Below are positions 1-7,581 of a stretch of DNA of 18,508 nt, in pieces. Position numbers and translations under genes: made by a program. The notes beneath the pieces were generated by a model, which ran no database searches, was not told the origin of the DNA, and saw only the letters and a list, made by a program, of their open reading frames with translations. Each line of letters starts with the position of its first letter. Positions within the stretch are counted from its first letter, which is position 1. The stretch lies in assembly GCA_003557085.1 (NCBI GenBank), contig PWPR01000002.1, positions 1 through 18,508 of the forward strand. Direction: 5' to 3'. This stretch comes from Clostridia bacterium. Its GTDB lineage: Bacteria; Bacillota; UBA994; PWPR01.

Positions 1-566
1 AATGGTATGGAAAGGGAGATGGAGTTTTTGACGCAGCAGTTAAAGGTCTTGGGAATGCTGAGTTGATGGCATATATAACTAAGAAAAATCCTGCTGTTGG
101 ATTTATGGACTTAATAAACTTTGTAGCTCTTGGGGGAACACAAGCAGCAGATGTAATTAGCCCCAGTAAAACTATTACAGGTACAACAAGCTATATTTAT
201 GACATGCTAACAAAGGACCCTAAAGTACTCGAAGAACGAATGCGGAATGGAGACTATGGTCCTAATGTTAAAAACTTTGTCGATGCAGGAAGCATAGCTA
301 AGGATGCCTGGAATGACCCAGCAGACTTTAAAAGAGCATGGAATGAGTTTGCAACTGTCAATGAAGATGGGGGTAGTGATTCTTTTACTGACATGTATAA
401 AACCTCTGAGGACTTATGGAGAGTCCCAGAAGGAACTCATAGATACTCTCCTAGAAGGCTTGTAAGTTGGGTTGGAAGGAATGCAACCGATGGGGTTATA
501 GCTGCTGGAGAAGGTGCTGCTAGGACAGGCAGTTGGTTTGGCAGAAAAACTGCTAATTGGTTCTAG
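1..566 (+). CDS. C-terminal part of a protein of unknown function (5' end outside window)
   Basis: The frame is open from base 3 with no stop, so the gene starts before the window. A TTG at 63 or ATG at 66 could be taken as a start, but no ribosome binding site precedes them and the upstream codons read as ordinary protein, so a truncated 5' end is the better reading. About 187 residues are visible. They are rich in Gly, Ala, Asp and Asn and lack transmembrane stretches, cysteines or a catalytic signature I recognise. The stretch after residue 20 (NPAVGFMDLINFVALGGT) is mildly hydrophobic. The C-terminus is rich in Trp, Gly and Arg and ends TANWF. The next gene starts 15 nt downstream with its own strong Shine-Dalgarno, so the two are probably co-transcribed. 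The sequence looks like the tail of a larger exported or structural protein, but I assign no function. Confidence 0.6.
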   Translation, partial: WYGKGDGVFDAAVKGLGNAELMAYITKKNPAVGFMDLINFVALGGTQAADVISPSKTITGTTSYIYDMLTKDPKVLEERMRNGDYGPNVKNFVDAGSIAKDAWNDPADFKRAWNEFATVNEDGGSDSFTDMYKTSEDLWRVPEGTHRYSPRRLVSWVGRNATDGVIAAGEGAARTGSWFGRKTANWF

Positions 567-581
567 AGGAGGAAGAATAAA

Positions 582-1739
582 ATGCCATTATTTACATTTG
601 ACCATTATCAACTTACACAGCTGTCGCTGAACTCTAGAAGTAAACCTAATGAAATATCACCAATAAATACTGTTAGTTTAGTAGCAGCTCTTGGGGCTAA
701 AGAGGATCGTTTAAAAGAATCTTTTGAAGATTTATTAAGACTTGAGCTGATCGCACAAGAAGGTAGTAATTATAAGCTAGCACTAGAGCTAGAGCCTGCA
801 TTTCTAATTATGCATCAACCCAAGAGAGTATGGAAATTTTACAGAGAAAGCTTATCGGATATTGGAGAAGATAGTTTTTGTTTTATCGGAAGTGCTGGAG
901 TTCAAATGACAATTGGACCTGCATTTTCATATAATATTATCAAGTATCCTTATACAGAGAAGCTAGTTGACCAATGGTTTAAAGAGGAGTTTATAAAGGA
1001 TTTAGAGCATCCAAAAGAAGGACTAATTGATCAAAGAATTTATTTAAGCAAAGATGAGATGTTAATTATGGCTATACTTCAAGTCATATATAAAAAGAGA
1101 GTGGAAAGAGAAGGATTTCTACATGATAGTATGATTGATATTAATGAGTTGCTTAATTTTAAATATTGGGATGAACTTCCTGAATCAGAAGATGAGGAGA
1201 ATAGAAAATTTCTTAAACTGCATTTAAGAAATGGCGAGAATACTCTCAAAACGCTGGCTAGCTTAAGGTTAAAAGGCTTGCTAGTTGTTAATAAATCTAA
1301 GATTGAGTACTCAATCATTAGTAAAGAAATCTTTTCACCAAGTAAGGCAATTGATTTCATTCAGTTTGTGGAATATGGAGATGATCCAAAAGTTGCTACT
1401 TTGAATGTAGTAGAAAAGGGATTTGTCCTAACACGACCATTAGTTGGAGAAGATGTAATTGTCTTAGATATATTAAGTAGTAATCATACTACTGATGATT
1501 TGTATATGTTCTTGTTAACTGATGTTACCAACGAAGCAACACAAAAAGATGCTGATAATATGAAGGATACAAAGGTTTGTCAAAACTGTAACAATGAAGT
1601 TTTATATGATGCAAAGTTTTGTAAATATTGTGGCAGTTCTCTGGTAAACAAGCAAATAATGTTTTGCAACAACTGCGGATCAGAGATTAATGAAGAGACA
1701 GTATTCTGTGCTAGTTGTGGAGCGAGGAGGAAGAAATGA
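582..1739 (+). CDS. Winged-helix-like protein with two C-terminal zinc ribbons
   Basis: The protein has 385 residues. The start at 582 is supported by GAGGAGG at 566-572. Residues 1-320 are soluble and mixed alpha/beta. Around 30-70 the pattern (SLVAALGA, then an acidic helix and RLELIAQEG) looks like a winged-helix fold, but I do not recognise the family. The tail holds two treble-clef-like zinc ribbons: C333/C336 with C347/C350, and C362/C365 with C376/C379. Each follows CxxC-x10-CxxC, and the second ends in the basic ARRKK. Such ribbons usually bind protein or nucleic acid rather than catalyse. The stop codon overlaps the start of the lipoprotein gene (ATGA), which implies translational coupling to the ABC transporter. 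Similar ribbons occur in the proteins at 5952, 6613 and 7047, suggesting a shared partner or scaffold. The function is unknown. Confidence 0.75.
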   Translation: MPLFTFDHYQLTQLSLNSRSKPNEISPINTVSLVAALGAKEDRLKESFEDLLRLELIAQEGSNYKLALELEPAFLIMHQPKRVWKFYRESLSDIGEDSFCFIGSAGVQMTIGPAFSYNIIKYPYTEKLVDQWFKEEFIKDLEHPKEGLIDQRIYLSKDEMLIMAILQVIYKKRVEREGFLHDSMIDINELLNFKYWDELPESEDEENRKFLKLHLRNGENTLKTLASLRLKGLLVVNKSKIEYSIISKEIFSPSKAIDFIQFVEYGDDPKVATLNVVEKGFVLTRPLVGEDVIVLDILSSNHTTDDLYMFLLTDVTNEATQKDADNMKDTKVCQNCNNEVLYDAKFCKYCGSSLVNKQIMFCNNCGSEINEETVFCASCGARRKK

Positions 1740-2761
1740 GAAATCTATTGGCTTTAGTTTTAATTTTATGTTTAGTGGCTATTTTAGGATGTGAAAACAG
1801 TAACAATTTAAGTGAAATAGGTGAAGTAGTAGTTTATACAGCTGTAGACCAAAACTATGCAGAGATAGTTTTAGCTAAGTTCACTGCAGATACAGGCATT
1901 ATAGTTAGACCAGTTTTTGATGTTGAAGCATCTAAAACAACAGGGCTAATAAATAGATTAATTGCAGAAAAGGATAACCCCACAGCAGATGTGTTTTGGA
2001 ATAATGAGATATCACAAACACTATTACTTGAAAAGGAAGGTATCTTAAGTTCTTATGTATCTCCATCAGCAGAAGATATTCCTGAGAATTACAAAGATGC
2101 TGAGGGGTATTGGACAGCATTTGGTGGAAGAGCAAGGTGCTTTATTATAAACACAGAGTTGGTAGCAGAGGAGAACTATCCAAGAAAGCTAACAGACATT
2201 TTCTCGGATAAATACCAAGCAGACAAGGTAACTATGGCAAGACCTTTGTTTGGAACAACACTCACTCAAGCATCTGCCTTATATGCATACTGGGGGGAGG
2301 AAACAGCAAAAGAGTTCTTCAATGACATAGTTAATCATGGGATATCTATTGTTGAAGGAAATTCTGTTACAAAAGATTTGGTAGCTGAAGGTAGGATGCA
2401 TTGGGGGTTAACTGACACAGATGATGCCATCGTCGCTATCGAAGCTGGTTATCCAGTAACCGTTGTTATACCAGATCAAGAAGCTGGTGGTATGGGTACT
2501 TTAGTGATCCCAAACTCAGTAGGAGTTATTAAGGGTGCTCCAAATGAAGAAGAAGCCAAAGCTTTTATAGACTGGTTACTACTACCTGAGCAGGAGAAGT
2601 TTTTAATAGAGATTCAGTGGACTCAGGTAGCAGTAAGAGATGTTGGAGCAGATTCTTTAATACCTATAGATAATTTGATAACAATGCCAGTTACATTTGA
2701 TGATATATTTGAGGGGCTGCAAAGAGCAGAAAATGATTTAAGAGATTTGTTCTTAAATTAA
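1736..2761 (+). CDS. ABC transporter substrate-binding lipoprotein, iron(III)/AfuA-like family 1
   Basis: The ATG at 1736 is chosen over an in-frame GTG at 1715. It overlaps the upstream stop (ATGA), has GAGGAGG at 1724-1730, and gives a clean lipoprotein signal: MRNLL, a hydrophobic core, then lipobox ILGC with lipidated Cys19. The mature protein (about 320 residues) follows the extracellular solute-binding family 1 pattern of Fe(III)-type binders: VVVYTAVDQ near the start, ASKTTGLINRLIAEK, ADVFWNNE, and GLTDTDDA near residue 225. It would sit on the outer face of the membrane and feed the permease encoded next. I cannot see the adjacent Tyr-Tyr pair typical of FbpA iron binding, so the ligand could be iron(III), a chelate or another small anion. 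The genomic order (binding protein, permease, ATPase) supports an importer. Confidence 0.88.
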   Translation: MRNLLALVLILCLVAILGCENSNNLSEIGEVVVYTAVDQNYAEIVLAKFTADTGIIVRPVFDVEASKTTGLINRLIAEKDNPTADVFWNNEISQTLLLEKEGILSSYVSPSAEDIPENYKDAEGYWTAFGGRARCFIINTELVAEENYPRKLTDIFSDKYQADKVTMARPLFGTTLTQASALYAYWGEETAKEFFNDIVNHGISIVEGNSVTKDLVAEGRMHWGLTDTDDAIVAIEAGYPVTVVIPDQEAGGMGTLVIPNSVGVIKGAPNEEEAKAFIDWLLLPEQEKFLIEIQWTQVAVRDVGADSLIPIDNLITMPVTFDDIFEGLQRAENDLRDLFLN

Positions 2762-2762
2762 G

Positions 2763-4301
2763 ATGATTTATAGAAATCTTATAGGTAGACTAAAATGGCC
2801 ATTTATTCTCATTGCTGTGCTTATTTTAGTCTACCCACTCTTAGCACTGGTGCTAGAGGCGTTTCCCAGTGAAAGCAATATGTTTAGTGTTCTTAGTAGT
2901 ACAAGAGTGAGAGCATTGTTTTTGAGAACCTTGATTTGGTCTGGCTCAGTTAGTTTGGTAACAGTAATTATTGCTGTTTTTGCTGCTAGCTTTTTCTGGA
3001 TGAAGAATTTAGAAAACAATTTTGTTCTTATAGTTTTGCTACTAATAGCTTTTTTGGTACCCCCATTTATTCATTCTGCTGCATGGAGTCATGTCTTAAT
3101 TGATGTATTTAACTTATCTTATAGAGTAGTTGCTAGCAATATTGTTACTGCTTGGATTCAAATATGCTGTTATTTATCTCTAGCTGTTGGTTTTGTTTTG
3201 CTTGCTCTAAGTAGTGTCGATAAACAAGAAATTGCAGTAGGGAAAACTCTTGCTAATGATTTTAGAGTATACAAAAAAATAGTATTGCCAAGTATCAAGC
3301 CAGTTATAGTTATTTTAGTTGGGATTGTGTTCATTCTCTCTTTTTCTGATTATACAGTCCCTTCACTATTTGCTCAAAATGTGTACTCTCTTGAAATAAT
3401 GGCAGAGTTTAGTAGCTCATATGCTGTTTCTAGAGCTTTTCTGCTAGCTATTCCCTTACTTATTGTACAATTACTGGTTTTTAGTGTTATACTAATTAAC
3501 TTAAAAAAAGGGATTTTTCAAAAAGATAAGAGAATGGATTTTAGGATAGACTTTGACTTGCCAATGTTGATAAAAATAGTTTTATTTATTGCATCGATAG
3601 TGTTAATTATCGTAGTGACTTTACCTATTATTTCATTGCTAATAAATAAAGGCAGTATTGTTACTTTCAGACAAGCTATTAATGCTTCAACTAACGAGTT
3701 ATCTAGCAGTTTTAAGATAAACTTTTTAGCAGCATTAAGTATGGCTATTTTTGCACTACCGCTTAGCTTATCCCTCATGGCATCAAAATTTCGGAAAGTT
3801 TTTACCATCTTACTAGTTGTACCTTTAGTTTTACCTGCTTCTCTAATAGGAATGTCTCTGATACAAGGATTCTATGGGTTTTTACCCAGGAGTATTTATA
3901 GTAGTATCTTATTGCCAATATTAGCTGTTTGGCAAAAGAGCTTTCCAATAGTTCTTCTATTTACGATGTCAAGCTTAGAGTTTGGGGCTAGTAAGTATCT
4001 TGAAGCAGGAGCTATTTTAGGAAAGAGAAGTGACGTTATCTTAAAATTGCTTTTACCAATTCAAACACCAACAATATTGGCTAGCTTTGTAGTGGCTTTT
4101 GTGATGGGATTTAATGAAATTGGGGCTACTCTTCTAGTTGTTCCTCCTGGGATGACTACATTATCAATTAAGATATATAACTACCTTCATTATGGGGCGA
4201 CTGATTTTGTTAATGCACTTTGTTTAACGATTTTATCAACAGCTATTTTAGCAGCAATTATTTTAAGTTTTTTGTGGAAAAAGAGAAAGGTAGCATTATG
4301 A
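2763..4301 (+). CDS. ABC transporter permease, fused double-domain FbpB-like
   Basis: The 512-residue inner-membrane protein has roughly twelve hydrophobic helices. It carries two binding-protein-dependent permease units fused in one chain, as in FbpB/AfuB-type importers. Each unit has an EAA-type cytoplasmic loop that docks on the ATPase: about residues 155-180 (EIAVGKTLAND followed by KIVLPSIKP) and 414-436 (EAGAILGKR followed by LLLPIQTP). The start lies 1 nt after the binding-protein stop and has only a weak ribosome binding site, so translation is probably coupled to the upstream gene. The last codons overlap the ATPase start (ATGA). The fused form needs no second permease gene, and none is present. 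It moves substrate from the lipoprotein encoded at 1736 into the cytoplasm. Confidence 0.92.
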   Translation: MIYRNLIGRLKWPFILIAVLILVYPLLALVLEAFPSESNMFSVLSSTRVRALFLRTLIWSGSVSLVTVIIAVFAASFFWMKNLENNFVLIVLLLIAFLVPPFIHSAAWSHVLIDVFNLSYRVVASNIVTAWIQICCYLSLAVGFVLLALSSVDKQEIAVGKTLANDFRVYKKIVLPSIKPVIVILVGIVFILSFSDYTVPSLFAQNVYSLEIMAEFSSSYAVSRAFLLAIPLLIVQLLVFSVILINLKKGIFQKDKRMDFRIDFDLPMLIKIVLFIASIVLIIVVTLPIISLLINKGSIVTFRQAINASTNELSSSFKINFLAALSMAIFALPLSLSLMASKFRKVFTILLVVPLVLPASLIGMSLIQGFYGFLPRSIYSSILLPILAVWQKSFPIVLLFTMSSLEFGASKYLEAGAILGKRSDVILKLLLPIQTPTILASFVVAFVMGFNEIGATLLVVPPGMTTLSIKIYNYLHYGATDFVNALCLTILSTAILAAIILSFLWKKRKVAL

Positions 4302-4948
4302 TTAAAATAATTGATGTAAACAAAAGCTTTCAAAAAAAAGAAGTACTTAATGATGTTAACTTAGTAATTGAAAGAAATAATTCTATAGCAATTATGGGGG
4401 AGTCTGGGAGTGGCAAAACTACTTTACTAAGAATCATTTCAGGTCTTATCAGACCAGACAGAGGTGAAATATGGATTGATAATTTGATAGTTGATGATAA
4501 AGCTACATATGTATCTCCTTTTAATAGAAATTTAGGGTTCATTTTTCAAGAGGCAACCCTTTGGCCACATATGACGGTTGAGAGAAATATTGAGTTTGGA
4601 GTGACAAAAGCTTCTAAGGCTAATAAGTATGAAAGAATAAGAGAAGTAATGAATCAAACAGGTATATGTGACTTAGCTAAGAAGTATCCAAGCCAAATAT
4701 CAGGTGGACAAGCAAAACGTGTTGCAATTGCCCGTGCTATTGCTACTAGACCAAATTATCTATTGCTTGATGAACCATTAACGAATTTAGACCAGAAAGC
4801 CAAGCTAAGCTTATTAGACCTTTTGCTTAAAATAAGAGATGAAGAGAAATGTACCTATGTATATGTCAGCCATCAAAAAGATGAAATTGATTACTTAGAA
4901 AGTAAGGTTTACTTACTAGAGGATAAGCGGGTAATAGATTATGCATAA
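4298..4948 (+). CDS. ABC transporter ATP-binding protein of the iron(III)-type importer
   Basis: The ATG at 4298 is chosen because it overlaps the permease stop (ATGA) and begins the typical MIKIIDV strand. In-frame codons back to 4220 would only add residues read from within the permease gene. The protein has 216 residues: Walker A GESGSGKT at 34-41, Q-loop Gln84 (FIFQEATLWPHMTV), signature ISGGQ at 134-138, Walker B LLLDEP at 155-160 with catalytic Glu159, and the switch His182. All motifs are intact, so it should hydrolyse ATP to power the permease. It is shorter than FbpC/PotA ATPases (about 350 residues) and lacks the C-terminal TOBE domain, so it has no room for the regulatory binding site some of those carry. 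It overlaps the following propeller gene by 8 nt. Confidence 0.93.
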   Translation: MIKIIDVNKSFQKKEVLNDVNLVIERNNSIAIMGESGSGKTTLLRIISGLIRPDRGEIWIDNLIVDDKATYVSPFNRNLGFIFQEATLWPHMTVERNIEFGVTKASKANKYERIREVMNQTGICDLAKKYPSQISGGQAKRVAIARAIATRPNYLLLDEPLTNLDQKAKLSLLDLLLKIRDEEKCTYVYVSHQKDEIDYLESKVYLLEDKRVIDYA

Positions 4949-5936
4949 GCTCACTATAATTTTAATAATGCTCAGTTTAGTTCTGTGTGCTTGTCAAAAT
5001 GAAGAATTAATGCCAGAGTGGGAAGAGTTAATTGCAGAAAACATTATTACCTTTGATTTAGGGGACATTATGTCCATTACTAAGTATGGAGATGATATTT
5101 ACGCTTCAGGTAGAGATGGTGTATATGTTATTCGAGATAATATAGCAGAAGTAGCTTTCGAAGATTATAACATGAATTATGTAAGGGCAGTATTGGGTGT
5201 AGATATGCTTTATATTGCTACAGATACTGGTCTTTATACTTATGATGGATTTGAGATTAGACATATGACAATAGACAACTCTATTTTACCCCACAATAGA
5301 ATTAATGCACTATTTGAAGATAGTAGTGGTGATATTTGGGTAGGCTCCTGGGGTGGTGTAACAGTGTTTGGTTCAAATCCTAGAACTTATACTAGCGAAG
5401 ATGGACTTTGGGTGGATAATGTAAGTGTGATAAGCCAATCAGAAGATGGCACTATGTGGTTTGGTTCTTATGCAGTTAGAAATGGAGGTATAACATTTGG
5501 AACTCCAGGCAGGTGGAAGTATTTTACTTTAGAAGATGGGTTGTCTCATGAAAATATTACATCAATATTGTGTAAAGGCAAAACAACTTATATTGGAACA
5601 GGTCTTCTGTATAGGGGTGGCTTAGATATTATGAAATTTGATGAGAATAAATGGCAATACTATGATACAATAATATATGAAAGGGGTTTGCTTGCAGGAG
5701 AAAAAGTTAGATCTCTCTATCAAGATAATCAGATGTTGTGGATAGGTTCTGAATATGATGGAATGGCAGTTTTAGATTTAGATAAAATGAATTCTGTTAT
5801 AATTAAATTAAGCTTACCTCACCCAGAAATAAAAGCTATATTTCCAGATGGAGATGATCTTTTTATTGGAACCCTAGACGGACTTGGCAAACTCTCAAAA
5901 AATGAGGTAGCTTACATCTATCAACAGCTTAGATAA
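4941..5936 (+). CDS. Lipoprotein beta-propeller of the two-component-regulator (Reg_prop) type
   Basis: The 331-residue protein has a lipoprotein signal: MHKLTIILIM, a hydrophobic core, and lipobox LCAC with Cys18. The rest is a series of beta-propeller blades of the regulator-propeller kind. The clearest repeats are residues 119-145 (NRINALFEDSSGDIWVGSWG), 160-178 (VSVISQSEDGTMWFGS), 203-228, 254-276 (KVRSLYQDNQMLWIGS) and 296-318. In hybrid two-component systems such propellers form the sugar-sensing periplasmic part, but here there is no kinase or transmembrane partner domain. It is a free lipoprotein on the outer face of the membrane. It overlaps the ATPase gene by 8 nt, so it is made together with the importer and may act as an accessory ligand-binding or protein-binding subunit. 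That role is inference; its ligand is unknown. Confidence 0.82.
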   Translation: MHKLTIILIMLSLVLCACQNEELMPEWEELIAENIITFDLGDIMSITKYGDDIYASGRDGVYVIRDNIAEVAFEDYNMNYVRAVLGVDMLYIATDTGLYTYDGFEIRHMTIDNSILPHNRINALFEDSSGDIWVGSWGGVTVFGSNPRTYTSEDGLWVDNVSVISQSEDGTMWFGSYAVRNGGITFGTPGRWKYFTLEDGLSHENITSILCKGKTTYIGTGLLYRGGLDIMKFDENKWQYYDTIIYERGLLAGEKVRSLYQDNQMLWIGSEYDGMAVLDLDKMNSVIIKLSLPHPEIKAIFPDGDDLFIGTLDGLGKLSKNEVAYIYQQLR

Positions 5937-5951
5937 GAAAGGAGCAAAGAC

Positions 5952-6413
5952 ATGAATTGTAGTAATTGTGGAACGACACTTCAACCGGGAGACAAGTTTT
6001 GTACTTCATGTGGAACAAAAGTAGAAGAACAACAGGAAAAGGACAATAATCAAGAGAGGACTACATCAAGCGTAGCTCCACCGCCACCACCACCTCCTGC
6101 TCTAGACGCTCATAACCAGCCTAGTAGTCCACCAAGCCCTTCTTCGCCTCAAAACTCATATGCTCAAACAAGTGGAAACCCCCCTGTTGTTGGCATATTC
6201 AAGTTTATGTTGATTCAGATTTTGCTAATTATACCTATAGTTAATTTAGTGGTAATATTTGTTCTAAGCTTTAGGGGTGGTATTAATCCAAACTTAAAGA
6301 ACTATGGTAGGGCTATGTTAATCTTCATGGTTTTAGGAATTGCTCTAATGTTTTTCACAGGAGGCTTTGAAATACTCTTCAATTTATTTAGAGGAGGAAA
6401 TATGTGGAATTAA
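5952..6413 (+). CDS. Zinc-ribbon membrane protein with proline-rich linker
   Basis: The 153-residue protein begins with a zinc ribbon (C3, C6, C17, C20; CxxCG-x10-CxxCG). A low-complexity linker rich in Pro, Ser, Gln and Asn follows, including a run of seven prolines at 43-49. It ends in a membrane module with two hydrophobic helices at about 84-106 and 120-137, joined by the polar loop RGGINPNLKNYGRA. The ribbon and linker would lie on one side of the membrane, probably the cytoplasm, since zinc ribbons need reduced cysteines. AAAGGAG sits at 5938-5944 and the gap to the propeller gene is 15 nt. The membrane part resembles that of the protein at 6613 (both contain IIPIVN), so the two are probably paralogues. 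The function is not known. Confidence 0.78.
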   Translation: MNCSNCGTTLQPGDKFCTSCGTKVEEQQEKDNNQERTTSSVAPPPPPPPALDAHNQPSSPPSPSSPQNSYAQTSGNPPVVGIFKFMLIQILLIIPIVNLVVIFVLSFRGGINPNLKNYGRAMLIFMVLGIALMFFTGGFEILFNLFRGGNMWN

Positions 6414-6612
6414 GTTTATTTTATTAATTCACAGATAATCTGAGAGAAGTAAAAATATGTCTTCTTACTAATTTTGCAAGTGATTTTATGAATTGTTCAA
6501 AATAGAAGATTATACGTCACTATAGTTGAGTACACTTTAGTGCCACTTTACTTTTGCTTAGAAAGTGATAGAATTTATATTAGAAGTAGCTGTAATCTGG
6601 GAGGTGTTGGCT
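6414..6612 (+). other. Intergenic spacer of about 200 nt between two zinc-ribbon genes
   Basis: This is the largest gap in the first gene group. It contains a small perfect palindrome (CAGATAATCTG) but no stem followed by a T-run, so I see no good terminator. A TTGAGT...TACTTT pair could be a weak promoter for the following gene, but it is too poor to call. No convincing coding frame crosses the gap before the gene start at 6613. The only functional element I can support is the ribosome binding site at its 3' end. Confidence 0.4.
6599..6606 (+). promoter_or_regulatory. Ribosome binding site deciding a GTG start
   Basis: GGGAGGTG lies 6 nt before a GTG codon at 6613. It favours that start over upstream in-frame GTG (6565) and TTG (6607) codons, which have no site at correct spacing. 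Starting at 6613 places the first CxxC at residues 3-6, exactly as in the paralogue at 5952. Confidence 0.7.
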
Positions 6613-7044
6613 GTGGTATGTCCAAATTGTGGGGTATATCTAATTGATAGAGAAGAAATATGCCCATCCTGTGGACATGTCATAAATGATAATGAAGGTA
6701 ATATGGGTTATCATAGTAGTAAAGATGGTAATAATTTAAGTGATAAGAAGCTTGATTATTCAGGAGTCCCCGTATCCAAGAGAGTTATATCAACCCCTAG
6801 CATTGGTAAAGCCAGAGTAGGTATTAGGCTGATTTTCTTATTATTAATGATTATCCCAATTGTAAATGTTGTTGCAGCATTTTTTGGAGCATATGCTTCA
6901 AAAGACTTATTTATAAGACGAACTGCTCAAGGAGTTATTGTTTTATTTTTTGTTATTATAGTTATTCTAGGTGTATATACATACCAATATGGTATAGAGT
7001 TTATTGTCAATAATTTAATTAATTTAATCAACCAAGGAGGATAA
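6613..7044 (+). CDS. Zinc-ribbon membrane protein, paralogue of the one at 5952
   Basis: With the GTG start at 6613 the protein has 143 residues. It carries an N-terminal zinc ribbon (C3, C6, C17, C20), a polar linker (residues 25-70; no poly-proline run here), then two hydrophobic helices at about 72-94 and 106-124 and an Asn-rich tail. Domain order, ribbon spacing and the IIPIVN motif at the end of the first helix match the protein at 5952, so the pair looks like an old duplication. Linker and tail sequences have diverged fully. It ends 2 nt before the next start, with the GGAGG for that gene inside its last codons. The function is unknown. A membrane-anchored ribbon could act as an adaptor that recruits a cytoplasmic protein to the membrane. 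Confidence 0.72.
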   Translation: MVCPNCGVYLIDREEICPSCGHVINDNEGNMGYHSSKDGNNLSDKKLDYSGVPVSKRVISTPSIGKARVGIRLIFLLLMIIPIVNVVAAFFGAYASKDLFIRRTAQGVIVLFFVIIVILGVYTYQYGIEFIVNNLINLINQGG

Positions 7045-7046
7045 TA

Positions 7047-7496
7047 ATGGATTTCTTAAAAAATGTAGCTAAAGATGTAGGAAAAAAATCTGGCAAATTA
7101 GTTGAGGGAACAAAGATTACAGCAAAAATTGCATCAGAAGAAAGTAAGCTTAAGAAGTTATATGCAGATCTCGGAGAGATGATGCATGAAGATTATCAAG
7201 CTGGAGAGACTTTTGACGAAAAATACGATGTATTGTTTTCTGACATAAATATGGTTATGAAGACAATCAAAGATTTAAGACAAGAAGCTGCAGATGTTAA
7301 AGGCGTCAGAACTTGCACTAATTGTCATGCACAAATAAAACAAGAAGCAAAATTCTGCACAAACTGTGGTTCTCCTCAAGAGGTACCTCCTGTTGAGGCT
7401 GAAGAAGTAGTTGTTGAGACAAAAAATTGTCCAAATTGTGAAGCAGAATTAGAAAAAGATGCAAAGTTTTGCCCAGAGTGTGGAACGACAATGTAG
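7047..7496 (+). CDS. Coiled-coil protein with two C-terminal zinc ribbons
   Basis: The 149-residue soluble protein starts at an ATG with GGAGG at 7036-7040. Residues 1-85 are Lys/Glu-rich helices (KNVAKDVGKKSGKLVEG, SKLKKLYADLGEMM, INMVMKTIKDLRQEA) of the kind seen in small helical-bundle zinc-ribbon proteins of Firmicutes. Two ribbons follow: C90/C93 with C104/C107, and C128/C131 with C142/C145. An acidic Val/Glu/Pro linker of about 20 residues separates them. The double ribbon mirrors the C-terminus of the protein at 582, so the operon is bracketed by double-ribbon proteins. It is the last gene before the terminator at 7521. The function is unknown, and a structural or adaptor role is the most I would infer. 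Confidence 0.78.
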   Translation: MDFLKNVAKDVGKKSGKLVEGTKITAKIASEESKLKKLYADLGEMMHEDYQAGETFDEKYDVLFSDINMVMKTIKDLRQEAADVKGVRTCTNCHAQIKQEAKFCTNCGSPQEVPPVEAEEVVVETKNCPNCEAELEKDAKFCPECGTTM

Positions 7497-7520
7497 GTTG
7501 CTAAAGAGAAGTAAATATAG

Positions 7521-7558
7521 ACAGTATCTTCTATTAAACAGAGGATACTGTTTTATTG
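7521..7558 (+). terminator. Rho-independent terminator closing the ABC/zinc-ribbon operon
   Basis: ACAGTATCTTC (7521-7531) pairs with GAGGATACTGT (7541-7551) over 11 bp including one G-U pair, around a 9-nt loop. TTTATTG follows. It lies 24 nt after the stop of the last zinc-ribbon gene and just before the helicase gene, so it separates two transcription units. Confidence 0.8.
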
Positions 7559-7581
7559 TATAATAGAGTAGAGGTGTTTAT

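Noticed and set aside
582..1739. Zinc-ribbon protein as an RNA polymerase or ribosomal zinc protein
   Set aside because: The ribbons are generic CxxC-x10-CxxC types, and the large N-terminal region matches no transcription or ribosomal family that I recognise.
1736..4948. Firm assignment of the importer to iron(III)
   Set aside because: The family resemblance is clear, but the Tyr-Tyr iron ligands are not visible and no Fur box lies upstream within the window, so the substrate is left open.
7559..7564. TATAAT hexamer just before the helicase gene
   Set aside because: It matches the -10 consensus exactly, but it overlaps the T-rich tail of the terminator, lacks a -35 box at 16-18 nt, and would place the transcript start on the ribosome binding site.
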